Source: an uncultured Jannaschia sp. (GTDB lineage: Bacteria; Pseudomonadota; Alphaproteobacteria; Rhodobacterales; Rhodobacteraceae). From it: a stretch of DNA of 64,000 nucleotides. Location: the NCBI RefSeq assembly GCF_947503795.1, contig NZ_CANNEZ010000001.1:363001-427000 (forward strand). Reading direction: 5' to 3'. A model generated the notes under the pieces. It was not told the origin of the DNA, searched no databases, and saw only the letters and a list, made by a program, of their open reading frames with translations. A program made the translations under genes and the position numbers. This document shows positions 18,948 through 30,608 of this stretch, in pieces (the stretch's first letter is position 1; every line of letters starts with the position of its first letter).

Positions 18948-19496
18948 CTAGCCTAGGGCGCCTCTTCCGGACGCGTTGGCCCCGCCCAGCCACCCATCGA
19001 CCAATGCCGTCACCTCCGCCGACACGGCCTGCGTGCGGGGATAGAGCGGCGCGTCCCGGTCGTCGCGGATCGGCGCGTCCCACCCGTCGGTCGTCGCGAA
19101 GAACCGCGCCACGCCCTCGGGGCCGAATTCGGCCAGGTATCCCTGCACCACGACGTCGAGATAGGATCGCAGAATCGGATGCGTGTCCGTCGCCGGACCG
19201 TGCAGCCCGTCCGGAATGTAATAGATCGCCGGGCCCTCGGGCAGCGGCACGCGCAGATAGGCCGCCTCGCGGTCGTCAAGCGCCAGCCAGTCGCCCGCCG
19301 GGACCGCCGCCGTCAGCCCGTCGATCCGCGTGCCGGGGTCCGGCACGGCCGTCAGGAACGCGACGGGCCGCAGGGGCGTATGGCGCCACGCGCGCCGCCA
19401 GCCGCCCACGGTCAGCGGGGCCGCGTCGGGATAGGCATGGGTCAGCCGGTTCACGAGGCTGCCATAGCCGAAGAAACGGGGCGGGGCGGTCTCCAT
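18948..19496 (-). CDS. Gamma-glutamylcyclotransferase-like protein
   Basis: A 182-residue protein opening with FFGYGSLVN, the substrate-binding loop of the gamma-glutamylcyclotransferase (GGCT/AIG2/ChaC-like) fold. Such enzymes release 5-oxoproline from gamma-glutamyl compounds such as glutathione. The expected catalytic Glu is likely in the DDREAAYLRVPL region near residue 80. It converges with the DsbD-like gene (22-bp gap) and diverges from the glycine riboswitch. Substrate inferred from fold only. Confidence 0.75.
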   Translation of the reverse strand: METAPPRFFGYGSLVNRLTHAYPDAAPLTVGGWRRAWRHTPLRPVAFLTAVPDPGTRIDGLTAAVPAGDWLALDDREAAYLRVPLPEGPAIYYIPDGLHGPATDTHPILRSYLDVVVQGYLAEFGPEGVARFFATTDGWDAPIRDDRDAPLYPRTQAVSAEVTALVDGWLGGANASGRGALG

Positions 19497-19577
19497 GCGG
19501 TCCGTGATGCCGGGCGCCGGGCGCGCACGCCACCCCTTGCAACGCGGCGGCGAAGTTTCCTATAGGAAACGCATCAC

Positions 19578-19738
19578 GACTCGGGAGACGCTGCCCCATG
19601 CGGGCAGGGCCGAAGGAGCAACCGCCCCGGTAAACTCTCAGGCGCAAGGGACCGGTCGTGACGAAGACTCTGGAGAGAGGCCCGAACGGGTCCGCCGAAG
19701 GGATAGCGATCTCAGGCGCACGGGACAGAGGGGGCGAG
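19578..19738 (+). promoter_or_regulatory. Tandem glycine riboswitch upstream of gcvT
   Basis: Two consecutive glycine aptamers. The first has the conserved GCCGAAGGAGCAA (from 19609), AAACTCTCAGGCGCAAGG and ACTCTGGAGAG; the second has GCCGAAGGGATAGC and ATCTCAGGCGCACGGGACAG. A short purine-rich linker joins them. The element ends about 25 bp before gcvT, close to its GGAGG site (19752-19756), and no U-tract hairpin follows, so control at translation initiation is more likely than termination. Glycine binding should turn on the glycine cleavage genes. Confidence 0.95.
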
Positions 19739-19764
19739 GAAACCGCATCGCGGAGGCTCGACCC

Positions 19765-20886
19765 ATGGCCGATGACACCACACCGCCCCTGCCACTCCCG
19801 CTGGCTGACCTGCACCACGAACTCGGCGGCAAGATGGTCCCCTTCGCGGGCTATGCCATGCCGGTCCAGTATCCCATGGGCGTCATGGCCGAACATCTGC
19901 ACACCCGCAACGCCGCGGGCCTCTTCGATGTCAGCCATATGGGCCAGGTCATCCTGCGCGGCGACGGCGCGGCCGAGGCGCTGGAGCGCCTGATCCCGAT
20001 GAACGTCGCGGGTCTGGCCGAAGGGCGGCAGCGCTACGGCCTCCTGACGCTCCCCGATGGCGGCATCGCGGACGACCTGATGTTCGCCAATCGTGGCGAT
20101 CACCTCCTGTTGGTGGTGAACGGTGCGATGAAGCATCTCGACATGGAAATCCTCACGGCGGGCCTGCCGGATCACGAGATCACGCTCTTGGACGACCGCG
20201 CGCTCCTGGCGCTGCAAGGGCCGAGGGCGGCCGAGGTGCTGACCGAATTGGTGCCCGGCGTCGCAGGGATGCGGTTCATGGATGTCGCCAGCCACGACTG
20301 GGACGGAGCAGAGCTCTGGATCAGCCGCTCAGGCTATACCGGCGAGGACGGCTTCGAGATCAGTGTGCCCTCCTCGCGCGCCGAGGCCTTCGCGCGCGCG
20401 CTTCTGGCCCATGATGCCGTCGCACCCATCGGGCTCGGGGCGCGCGACTCGCTCCGGCTTGAGGCCGGGATGCCGCTCTACGGACAGGATCTCACCGCCG
20501 AGATCACGCCCGTCGAGGCCGACCTCGCCTGGGCGATCCAGAAGGTCCGCCGCACGGGCGGCGACCGCACGGGCGGCTTTCCCGGCGCGGATCGCATCCT
20601 CGGCCAACTTGACGCGGGCGCCGACCGCCGCCGCACCGGGCTTCTGCCCGAAGGCCGCGCGCCGATGCGGATGGGCGTGATGCTCTATGACAGCGAGACC
20701 GCTACCGCGCCCGTGGGCACCGTCACATCCGGCGGGTTCGGCCCGACGATCGGCGCGCCGGTTGCGATGGGCTACGTGCCAGTGGCGTGCGCCGCTGGCA
20801 CGACGCTCTATGGTGACGTCCGGGGCAAGCGATTGCCCGTGACCGTGACCGACCTTCCCTTCCACGCGCCGCGTTACGTGCGCTGA
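19765..20886 (+). CDS. gcvT: Glycine cleavage system T protein (aminomethyltransferase)
   Basis: A 373-residue THF-dependent aminomethyltransferase that transfers the methylene group from the lipoyl-bound intermediate to tetrahydrofolate and releases ammonia. Family features: LHHELGGKMVPFAGYAMPVQY, GLFDVSHMGQV, and SRSGYTGEDGFEI. ATG 19765 is preceded by GGAGG at suitable spacing; the open frame upstream runs through the riboswitch and is not coding. First gene of gcvTHP. Cytoplasmic. Confidence 0.96.
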   Translation: MADDTTPPLPLPLADLHHELGGKMVPFAGYAMPVQYPMGVMAEHLHTRNAAGLFDVSHMGQVILRGDGAAEALERLIPMNVAGLAEGRQRYGLLTLPDGGIADDLMFANRGDHLLLVVNGAMKHLDMEILTAGLPDHEITLLDDRALLALQGPRAAEVLTELVPGVAGMRFMDVASHDWDGAELWISRSGYTGEDGFEISVPSSRAEAFARALLAHDAVAPIGLGARDSLRLEAGMPLYGQDLTAEITPVEADLAWAIQKVRRTGGDRTGGFPGADRILGQLDAGADRRRTGLLPEGRAPMRMGVMLYDSETATAPVGTVTSGGFGPTIGAPVAMGYVPVACAAGTTLYGDVRGKRLPVTVTDLPFHAPRYVR

Positions 20887-20903
20887 TTCCGAGAGGCCCC
20901 ACC

Positions 20904-21260
20904 ATGAAGTTCACCGAAGACCACGAATGGCTCGACACCAAGGACGAGATCATCACCGTCGGCATTACCGAACACGCCGCGACCCAATTGGGCGACGTCG
21001 TGTTCATCGAACTCCCCGAGGTCGGCCGCACGGTCACGAAGGGCGAGGAGATCGTGGTCATCGAAAGCGTCAAGGCCGCCTCTGACATCACCGCGCCGCT
21101 CGACGGCGAGATCACCGAGGTGAACACCGCGCTCTCGGACACGCCCGGCCTCGTGAACGAGGACGCTGAGGCGGCGTGGTTCTTCAAGATGACGACCACC
21201 ACCCCCGAGGAGATGGACGGCATGATGGACGAAGACGCCTACAAGGACATGATCGGCTAG
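20904..21260 (+). CDS. gcvH: Glycine cleavage system H protein
   Basis: A 118-residue lipoyl carrier. The lipoylated lysine is in [10 protein letters not shown] near residue 60, with the upstream [20 protein letters not shown] typical of GcvH. It shuttles the aminomethyl group between GcvP, GcvT and lipoamide dehydrogenase (GcvL, not in this window). 17 bp after gcvT with GAGAGG upstream. Length is slightly under the family average because of a short N-terminus. Confidence 0.96.
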   Translation: MKFTEDHEWLDTKDEIITVGITEHAATQLGDVVFIELPEVGRTVTKGEEIVVIESVKAASDITAPLDGEITEVNTALSDTPGLVNEDAEAAWFFKMTTTTPEEMDGMMDEDAYKDMIG

Positions 21261-21423
21261 CGACCCCGCCGGCCAGGCGGGACCGGCGGCGGCGCGTCCG
21301 CCCCGGGTCCGCCCCCGCCGCCCCCCGATAGATCGGCCGCGGCGCGCCGACGGCCCCTCGACCGACCCGACCCCCGCAGCGCGCCGTCCCCGGCGCCAAT
21401 CCCGCCCAAGACCGGAGCCCACG

Positions 21424-24249
<2,826 letters not shown>

Positions 24250-24262
24250 GCGCTCGCCTCGT

Positions 24263-24288
24263 GCGGGCGGCGAACGTTCGTCGCCCGC
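24263..24288. terminator. Palindromic hairpin between convergent gcvP and small gene
   Basis: GCGGGCGGCGAA-CG-TTCGTCGCCCGC forms a near-perfect stem, with one G-T pair, between the 3' ends of gcvP and the convergent small gene. It can fold in both transcripts. No U-tract follows on either side, so it is either a 3'-end stabiliser or a GC-rich terminator of the type common in GC-rich alphaproteobacteria. Confidence 0.6.
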
Positions 24289-24310
24289 GCGGTATCTGGG
24301 TCGCTGGCGC

Positions 24311-24517
24311 TTACTGCGCGGCGAGCATCTTCGCGACTTCGGCCAGCCGCTCCGGCGTGAAATGCGAGTTCGGCTCGGCCCAGAAGGGGGCTGCCGACGT
24401 CGCAGCCAGCCACAGACCACCGGCCAGCAGCGCACCAATCAGAGGTGCCGCAATGGTGCGGGTCAGGCCACCGTGATGGCCCATCGTTTTCGAGGAACAT
24501 GGAGTCAGAACACTCAT
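24311..24517 (-). CDS. Small membrane protein (68 aa), unknown function
   Basis: A 68-codon frame with ATG 24517 preceded by AAGGA at acceptable spacing. It encodes a basic N-terminus, one hydrophobic segment (IAAPLIGALLAGGLWLAA, residues 22-39) and an acidic/amphipathic tail ending FTPERLAEVAKMLAAQ. The region just upstream (24520-24600) is AT-richer than its surroundings and holds TATATAGGAG, consistent with a promoter. I do not recognise the family. Convergent with gcvP. Confidence 0.55.
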   Translation of the reverse strand: MSVLTPCSSKTMGHHGGLTRTIAAPLIGALLAGGLWLAATSAAPFWAEPNSHFTPERLAEVAKMLAAQ

Positions 24518-24759
24518 CGGTTCGATCCTTTTCTTGAAGGTCTCCTATATATCGCGCGCAGCACCCCGGCGCATTTGAATAATCGGTGCGAAAATGCAGA
24601 AGCGTCACGCGGAATCGCAGATCGCCACGCGTGCGCCCGCCGGTTCGTTCGGCCGGGCCGCCCGCTTTCAGCTCCGTCTGATCGCGCGCGTTCGAAGTGC
24701 CGGCGGCCCCGCGGATCGGCTTGACGCGAGCGCGTCCCGAGGCCATACGCCGCCCCGTT

Positions 24760-24835
<76 letters not shown>

Positions 24836-24942
24836 TCCCCTCCGCCCGTCACCCCCGCCCTGTCGTCGGGTCGCGTGCGCATCGGCGGAACACCGCCCGT
24901 CCGTAGGCGTTGACTGTCGGTCAGCCACCACGGACCGGACCC

Positions 24943-25893
24943 ATGAAAATTCTTGTACTCGCCGCCCTCTTTCTGCCCACCGCCGCCGCGGCCCAGCTCT
25001 CGATCGACGAGATCAACGGGGCGGACCCGCTCTCGGGCGAGGATCGGGCCGCGATGATCCGGCTTCAGGTGCTGCTCGATCGGAGCGGCGCGTCGGTCGG
25101 TTATGTCGACGGCTATATGGGCGAGGCGACCCGCGCCGCGCTGCGCGCCTACGAAGCCATGAACGGGATGACCGTCGACGGCGAACTCGATCCCGAACTC
25201 TGGGCCGTGCTCGAACAGGGCGGTCCCGCGTCCGAGACCTATACCCTGACCGAGGAGGACGCGGGCTTCGAGCCGACGCCCGAGATCCCCGAGGATTACG
25301 AGAAGATGGCCGAGATGGACCACCTCGGCTACCACTCCGCGGCGGAGATGCTGGCCGAGCGCTTCCAGATGGATCCCGAACTGCTGACCGAGCTGAACCC
25401 CGAGGCCGATTTCACCGCCGCCGGGACCGAGATCACCGTCGCCTCCACTCGCGTCGCGCCCGAGGGCGAGGCGATGCGGATCACCGTCAATCGCGACACC
25501 GGGCGGCTCGAGGCGTTCGATGGCACCGGCCCGGATGCCAAAATGATCTTCGCCGCCCCCGCCGCCGTCGGCTCGCAGCAGACGCCATCGCCCTCGGGCT
25601 CCATGAAGGTCACGGCCATCGCCGCCGACCCGACCTATACCTACGACCCCGAGAACCTGCCCAACGCCGATTTCGACGAGGTCGTGCAGATCGCCGCCGG
25701 ACCGAACGGGCCCGTGGGTTCGATGTGGATCGACCTCGGCAAGCCGACCTACGGCATCCACGGCACGCCCTATCCGACCGAGATCACATCGATGGCATCC
25801 CATGGCTGCGTTCGCCTGACGAACTGGGATGCCGAGTATCTCGCCCAGCTCGTCAAGCCCGGTGAGACGGTGGTGGAGTTCACCGGCGGCTGA
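24943..25893 (+). CDS. L,D-transpeptidase (YkuD domain) with peptidoglycan-binding domain
   Basis: A 316-residue secreted protein. ATG 24943 starts a signal peptide (MKILVLAALFLPTAAAAQ). Residues about 40-95 are a PG_binding_1-like domain (VGYVDGYMGEATRAALRAYE), then a LysM-like stretch (FQMDPELLTELNPEADF), then the YkuD catalytic domain with YGIHGTP and the nucleophile in SHGCVRLTNWDAEYL. Such enzymes make 3-3 crosslinks in peptidoglycan or attach proteins to it in the periplasm. Neighbouring extensin-like gene is convergent and also a likely cell-wall enzyme. Confidence 0.92.
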   Translation: MKILVLAALFLPTAAAAQLSIDEINGADPLSGEDRAAMIRLQVLLDRSGASVGYVDGYMGEATRAALRAYEAMNGMTVDGELDPELWAVLEQGGPASETYTLTEEDAGFEPTPEIPEDYEKMAEMDHLGYHSAAEMLAERFQMDPELLTELNPEADFTAAGTEITVASTRVAPEGEAMRITVNRDTGRLEAFDGTGPDAKMIFAAPAAVGSQQTPSPSGSMKVTAIAADPTYTYDPENLPNADFDEVVQIAAGPNGPVGSMWIDLGKPTYGIHGTPYPTEITSMASHGCVRLTNWDAEYLAQLVKPGETVVEFTGG

Positions 25894-25899
25894 ACGGCG

Positions 25900-26538
25900 T
25901 CACTCGCAGATCCGATACGGCTCGGCGACGCGGATCCCGTCCTTGACCGAGCGGCCCAAGTCGAAGTGGAAGTGATCGGCATGGGCCGCGTTCGAGCCCG
26001 GCCCGAGCACGGTGGTGAAGTCGTCGCAGGCCGACTTGCGGACGACATCGAAGAACGCCTCCTCGTCGGCCGTCAGATCCTCGCTCTCGGCAACGACGAT
26101 CAGGCTGCCGTCAAAGCGGAAGGTCGTGATGTCTATCGCGTTGCCAAACGCGTGCTCCGAGAACTTGCCGTCCGGCGCGCCGTTGCGGCGACGGCAGACG
26201 AAGCCGTTGCCCGTCCCGATCGCGTCCAGCCGGTCCTCCATGTGCAGGGTCGCGGCCGGGACGAGGTCATCGCGGACGTAGGTGGCGACCGCCAACGCGA
26301 AATCGCACTGAAAAACCGGATCGCCCGACAAAAGGACCGGCCCCGTTTCGGTCTCGATCGCGGTCATCCGGACGGGCGTCGGAAAGGTGCAGAGCGGGTC
26401 GTCCGCCTCGGGCACCTCGGCGGCCTCGGCCTGGGCGATGTCCTGAAGCGCGGTCAGGCAGTCGGCCATCGGCCACGCCTCCTGCGCGGTCGCGGGGGCC
26501 GTGAGGCATAGGACGAGGGCAGGGGCGAGGCGGGTCAT
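25900..26538 (-). CDS. Extensin-like family protein (predicted M15-type peptidase fold)
   Basis: A 212-residue secreted protein with signal peptide (MTRLAPALVLCLTAPATAQ). The C-terminal domain has GNGFVCRRRNG, SEHAFGNAIDI and HADHFHFDLG, the pattern of the Extensin-like_C family, in which HxxGxAxD and HxH resemble the zinc site of D-Ala-D-Ala carboxypeptidases (M15/LAS). Periplasmic peptidoglycan hydrolysis is likely but not proven for the family. Ends 7 bp from the convergent L,D-transpeptidase; divergent from the orphan parA. Confidence 0.83.
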   Translation of the reverse strand: MTRLAPALVLCLTAPATAQEAWPMADCLTALQDIAQAEAAEVPEADDPLCTFPTPVRMTAIETETGPVLLSGDPVFQCDFALAVATYVRDDLVPAATLHMEDRLDAIGTGNGFVCRRRNGAPDGKFSEHAFGNAIDITTFRFDGSLIVVAESEDLTADEEAFFDVVRKSACDDFTTVLGPGSNAAHADHFHFDLGRSVKDGIRVAEPYRICE

Positions 26539-26638
26539 TGCAGGTCTCCGTCAGTCGATATCCCGCTGACCTAGCCGGGATTGACGCCGCGCCAAGGCGC
26601 GCGCATTGTCTTGCTGCACCGCAGCATGGGGATGTGAC

Positions 26639-27274
26639 ATGGCCACGACGATCACCTTCGCCCAGCAAAAGGGCGGCTCGGGAAAGACGACGCTCTGCGC
26701 CAACGTGGCCGTCGAGCTGATCGCGCGCGGGCACCGGGTGGCGCTTCTGGACAGCGATCCGCAGGGCTCGATGGGGCGTTGGTTCATGGCCCGGCTGGAC
26801 CGGATGCAGGGCGCGCCGGACGTGGATTTCTCGACCGCGTCGGCCTGGGGCATCGGCTACGAGGTCTCGAAATACGGGCCGACCCACGATTTCGTCCTGA
26901 TCGATACGCCGCCCAAGATCGACGGCGACCTGCGCCCCGCGCTCAAGGCCTCGGATCTTGTGGTCGTGCCCGTCTCGGCCAGTCAGGTCGATCTCTGGGC
27001 GACCGAGGGCGTGCTGGAACTGGCCGCGCGCGAGGGCAAGCGCCCGTTGGCCGTCCTAAACCGGGCCCGCGCGGGCACGCGGCTGACGGCCTCGATCAAG
27101 GCCGCGCTGTCCGATCTCGAGGCCGAGGCCGCCGAGGGCGTGATCGCCAATCGCGTCGCCTATGCCGAGGCGATGGGCCGGGGGCAGGGGGTCCGGGAAT
27201 ATCCCGGCGCCAAAGCCGCCGCCGACGAGGTGTCGGCCCTCGTGGACGAGATCCTGGCAGCCCTCGAAGGCTGA
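26639..27274 (+). CDS. Orphan ParA-family ATPase
   Basis: A 211-residue P-loop ATPase of the MinD/ParA class. The deviant Walker A is QQKGGSGKTT (residues 9-18), Walker B-like FVLIDTPP lies near residue 87, and LLDSDPQGS is the A' motif. There is no parB or parS-like gene next to it, so chromosome partition by a ParAB pair is unlikely; orphan ParAs of this size position other cargo, such as chemoreceptor clusters (PpfA/ParC) or carboxysomes. Start ATG 26639. Cargo unknown. Confidence 0.85.
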   Translation: MATTITFAQQKGGSGKTTLCANVAVELIARGHRVALLDSDPQGSMGRWFMARLDRMQGAPDVDFSTASAWGIGYEVSKYGPTHDFVLIDTPPKIDGDLRPALKASDLVVVPVSASQVDLWATEGVLELAAREGKRPLAVLNRARAGTRLTASIKAALSDLEAEAAEGVIANRVAYAEAMGRGQGVREYPGAKAAADEVSALVDEILAALEG

Positions 27275-27282
27275 CGCGCGGT

Positions 27283-29241
27283 TCAGCCGCGCCAGAGCCA
27301 CGCCTGCGACGCCAGCACGCCCTGCGCCTTGGCCAGAAGCCGGTTGCCCGGCCCGGGTGACGGCACCGTGCCCGTGGCCAGCCGCTCCACGATGATCTCG
27401 GGGGGCGCGGCCGTGCCGGTGAAAGGATCGTGATAGCGCGGCACGACGATCAGCGCCGCATGGACCAGCGCGTCCAGTGACGGACGGGCGGCCCGGCGTC
27501 GCGCCGGGATACGGCCCTTGTCCGTCGTCAGCCCCCACCCGGCATAGAAGGGCGTTCCCAGCGTGGTGACAGGCACGTCGCGCATGAGCGCCTCGAACCC
27601 CAGAAGCGAGGTCAGCGTCCAGACCGCATCCGCTCGCGCGATCAGCGCCAGCGGGTCCGCGTCCGAGGCGACGACATCCGCATCCTCGGCCCCGATGACG
27701 CCGTCGCGCAGCCCGGCCTCGACGTCCGGATGCGGCTTATAGACGATCACCGCGTCCGGATTGGCCTGCCGCGCGGCGCGCAGGAGACCCGCATTGTCCG
27801 TCACGTTCGACGTGCCCAGCCGGATCGACGCGTCATCCGCCACCTGACCCGGCACCAAGAGGATCGGTCCGTCGGGCAGGTCTGGGAGGCCGCCGCCCTG
27901 ATTGTATTTCGTCAGCCCCGCCGCGACGATCGCGGCCCGGAGCGCACGTGCCCGCTTCAGCGCTTCTGGCGGCAGGGCCGCGGCGGCGATGATCGCCTCC
28001 TCCATGTCCGAGGGCGTCGCGGGGTCGTAGTAGATCCCCTGCCCGTCGAGGATCAGCGAAAGCGGCGGGATCAGGTCGGCCCCGAGACCGCGCGACCGCA
28101 GGAACCCGTCCTCGACCCGCGTCACCGGACCGTCGGCGGCGGCTGCGCCCCAGACGAGCGGGCGACGGGCCGGATCGGCACGGTAGCTGACCCGGTTCGA
28201 CAGGAACCGCCGCATCGGTGCGCGCTTCCAGAGCCGCATGTCGGGCGCGGACCAGCCCTCCCGATCCGCGCGCCACGCCCGCGCCTGCGCTTCGAGGATG
28301 CGGATCACGTCGAGCGGGTCGCAAAGGCGGTCACGATGGGGATCGTACCAGTGCGGGTAGAGCACCATCGCCCCGGCAAAGAGTTGCGTCCGCGTCAGCT
28401 TGCGGTGGCGACGGTCAAGCGGGTTGCGGTCGTCGTCGAGGCCCCAGCCGGCATAGAACGGCTGTCCGAACGTGATGGGCCGGTGGCCGTGCAGCATCGC
28501 CTCGAACCCGAGCTGGCTCGAGACAGTATAGACCTTCGCGGCCCCCGCCAGCAGCGCGGCGGGCGGCAGGGCGCGTGACTCGAGCGTGGCCCCGTGGACG
28601 GCATCGGCCTCGCCGTAATGACCCGCACGGAGGCCGCGCGCGGTCTCGGGATGGGTCTTGATGAGGATGCGCGCGCCGGGATTCTCCTCGCGCGCGATCA
28701 GCAGCACCTCGCGGAAGGTGGCTTCGGAGGCACCGCCGAGCCGGATCGATGCATCCCCGCGCGTCTGGTCGATCACCAGAACGTAGCCCGCATCCGGCGG
28801 GTCCAGGTCGCCTCGGGTGGCGGCGTATTTCGTGACGCCCGACCGGACCATTTCGTCCATCGCGGCGCGGGCGCGGGCGATCAGGTCGCCATCGTCGAAC
28901 GGGTGCGTGGCCAGCAGCGTCTCGAGTTCCGACGGGGCGGTCGCGTCGTAATGGGCGCCCGCCGCGTCGATGGTCAGGCCCAGCGTCGGCTCGCCTACGC
29001 GGCCGGGATGGAGCGAGCGCAGAAACGCGTCCTCGAAGCGCAGGATCGGAGCACCGGTGCGCGCGGCGATGGCGGCGGCGCGGCGGGCCGACGGCCCGTC
29101 ATGGCCCCAGGCCGCGATGCATTCGCCGTCGCGCGGCAGGCCGGGCCGCAGGTCGACCCCCGCGAGGGCCGCGATGCGGCGGATGCGGCGCGACAGGAAC
29201 CCGCCCGAGACGAAGCGCGCGACGCGGCGGGGCGCGGTCAT
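27283..29241 (-). CDS. kpsC: Capsule polysaccharide Kdo transferase KpsC
   Basis: A 652-residue protein made of two similar halves. Each half carries FEDAFLRS/VEDGFLRS, a DASIRLG motif, a KTHPE/KPHPD motif and an SLLGFEA...FYAGWGL motif (about residues 70-265 and 375-580). This is the layout of KpsC, a dual beta-Kdo glycosyltransferase that builds the poly-Kdo linker of lipid-anchored group 2-type capsules with KpsS. Cytoplasmic face of the inner membrane. Last of three minus-strand kps genes (kpsS, kpsD, kpsC); the ABC exporter genes kpsMTE are not in the window. Confidence 0.93.
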   Translation of the reverse strand: MTAPRRVARFVSGGFLSRRIRRIAALAGVDLRPGLPRDGECIAAWGHDGPSARRAAAIAARTGAPILRFEDAFLRSLHPGRVGEPTLGLTIDAAGAHYDATAPSELETLLATHPFDDGDLIARARAAMDEMVRSGVTKYAATRGDLDPPDAGYVLVIDQTRGDASIRLGGASEATFREVLLIAREENPGARILIKTHPETARGLRAGHYGEADAVHGATLESRALPPAALLAGAAKVYTVSSQLGFEAMLHGHRPITFGQPFYAGWGLDDDRNPLDRRHRKLTRTQLFAGAMVLYPHWYDPHRDRLCDPLDVIRILEAQARAWRADREGWSAPDMRLWKRAPMRRFLSNRVSYRADPARRPLVWGAAAADGPVTRVEDGFLRSRGLGADLIPPLSLILDGQGIYYDPATPSDMEEAIIAAAALPPEALKRARALRAAIVAAGLTKYNQGGGLPDLPDGPILLVPGQVADDASIRLGTSNVTDNAGLLRAARQANPDAVIVYKPHPDVEAGLRDGVIGAEDADVVASDADPLALIARADAVWTLTSLLGFEALMRDVPVTTLGTPFYAGWGLTTDKGRIPARRRAARPSLDALVHAALIVVPRYHDPFTGTAAPPEIIVERLATGTVPSPGPGNRLLAKAQGVLASQAWLWRG

Positions 29242-29274
29242 GCCGGCGGCCGCGATCGCGGCGCCGGCGGGAGC

Positions 29275-29325
29275 GAGGGGGCCAGCCCCCTCGCGCTCTC
29301 CCGAGGTATTTCGGGCCAGAGGATG
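29275..29325 (+). repeat. Dispersed GC-rich hairpin repeat, copy 2
   Basis: Hairpin GAGGGGG-CCAG-CCCCCTC (29275-29292), then CCCGAGGTATTTCGGG (itself a short hairpin) and GGCCAGAGGATG. Lies in the 124-bp gap between kpsD and kpsC, opposite to the direction of those genes. This copy gives the clearest consensus for the family. Confidence 0.75.
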
Positions 29326-29365
29326 GAGCGGGCCGGGCCGCGCGCAGACGCCCGGTGTCTCATGC

Positions 29366-30505
29366 TCAGTTGACGCCGACGGCCGTTCCCGCTGCGGTGA
29401 TCTGGCCCAGCGAGCCGAACACGGCGGCGACCGAACGGTTCCAGCCGACGATGGGCGCCTCGGTGACGTAGACCGTGTCGCCGTCGCGGATGACGAAATC
29501 GCGGGCGTTGAACATGCCGTTGGGCTCGGTCAGGTCGAGCACGTAGACCAGCCGCTGCGTGCCGGTCAGGTCGTCGCGGCCCATCACGGCCTCGGCGATG
29601 GCCTCGGGCTCGTTGCGGAAGACGAAGACGCCGGTCGGGTTGGCGAGGAGGGGGTTCAGGCCACCCACCTCGGCCAGCGCGTCGATGGCGGTGATGACCT
29701 CGCTGTCGAATTCCAGGCGGCTCTGGCTGCCGGTGGCACCCAGCACGGTGAAGGACCGGGTGTCCTCTTCGATGAAGATCGTGTCGCCGTTGCGCAGCGC
29801 GATATCCATCGACGGGTTCTTGTAGAGATCCGAGAGATAGGCCGTCTCGGTCCGCCCGCCGCGCGTGACGGTGACGAGCGCCACGTCGGGCGAGATGGCG
29901 ACCCCCCCGGCGGCGGCGATCATCGCGGTCAGCGTCCGCGTCGGCCGCTCGATCGGATAGACGCCCTGCGCGCCCGCGCCGCCGACGACGCTGACCGTCG
30001 CGCCGTCACCGGCCAGGCGGCGCACCACGACCTGTGGATCGGGCGTCTGCTCGTCGAGGCGGCGGGTGATGACCTGGCGCAAGGCCTCGGGCGTGTTGCC
30101 CGCGGCCCGCAGGCGGCCGGCATAGGGGATGAAGATCATGCCCGCGCTGTCGACCTGCACCTCGTCTATCAGCGAGGCCGAGGCGCCCGCATTGGTCAGG
30201 AGCCCGTCCTCGACATTCTCGTAGATGATGAGTCCCAGCGTGTCGCCCGGCCGGATCGTGTCCGCGCCGACGAGCCCCGCATGGCGGAAGGATGGACTGA
30301 AGCCGAGCGCGGGCGTGACCGCCGTCGCGCGCGCCACCCGGTCGTTGACCGAGACGATAAAGGCGTCACCCTCGTTGAGGACGGAGCCCGCGAAGATCTC
30401 GCGCTTGTTCGGCCCGGATCGGGGGAGGGTGCCGCACGCGGCGATTGCGGAGGCCAAAGTGGCCAGCACCGCAATGCGTGCGGCGCGTCCCAGAGCGATA
30501 CCCAT
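29366..30505 (-). CDS. Polysaccharide export lipoprotein (Wza/KpsD-type)
   Basis: A 379-residue outer-membrane polysaccharide export protein. ATG 30505 starts a signal peptide with lipobox SAIAAC, predicting lipidation at Cys about 23. The body has a Poly_export domain (RPGDTLGLIIYENVEDGL) followed by SLBB-type beta-grasp repeats (VSVVGGAGAQGVYPI; FTVLGATGSQSRLEF). It should form the outer-membrane portal for the capsule made by the kps system. AAGGA precedes the start. The 103 bp to kpsS show nothing besides a GGGG-TTGT-CCCC hairpin. Confidence 0.9.
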   Translation of the reverse strand: MGIALGRAARIAVLATLASAIAACGTLPRSGPNKREIFAGSVLNEGDAFIVSVNDRVARATAVTPALGFSPSFRHAGLVGADTIRPGDTLGLIIYENVEDGLLTNAGASASLIDEVQVDSAGMIFIPYAGRLRAAGNTPEALRQVITRRLDEQTPDPQVVVRRLAGDGATVSVVGGAGAQGVYPIERPTRTLTAMIAAAGGVAISPDVALVTVTRGGRTETAYLSDLYKNPSMDIALRNGDTIFIEEDTRSFTVLGATGSQSRLEFDSEVITAIDALAEVGGLNPLLANPTGVFVFRNEPEAIAEAVMGRDDLTGTQRLVYVLDLTEPNGMFNARDFVIRDGDTVYVTEAPIVGWNRSVAAVFGSLGQITAAGTAVGVN

Positions 30506-30608
30506 GGTGCCTGTCCTTCTCGATCTGCCTTCAGTGCCTCGCTCGCCGGGGTTGTCCCCGATCCGGCGCGTCATGTGTCGCGCGGGCGGTGTTGTGGTCG
30601 ACGGTAGC

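Noticed and set aside
21265-21281. Hairpin CCCGCC/GGCGGG as terminator after gcvH
   Set aside because: Short stem without U-tract and inside an operon whose next gene, gcvP, must be expressed; kept only as a comment.
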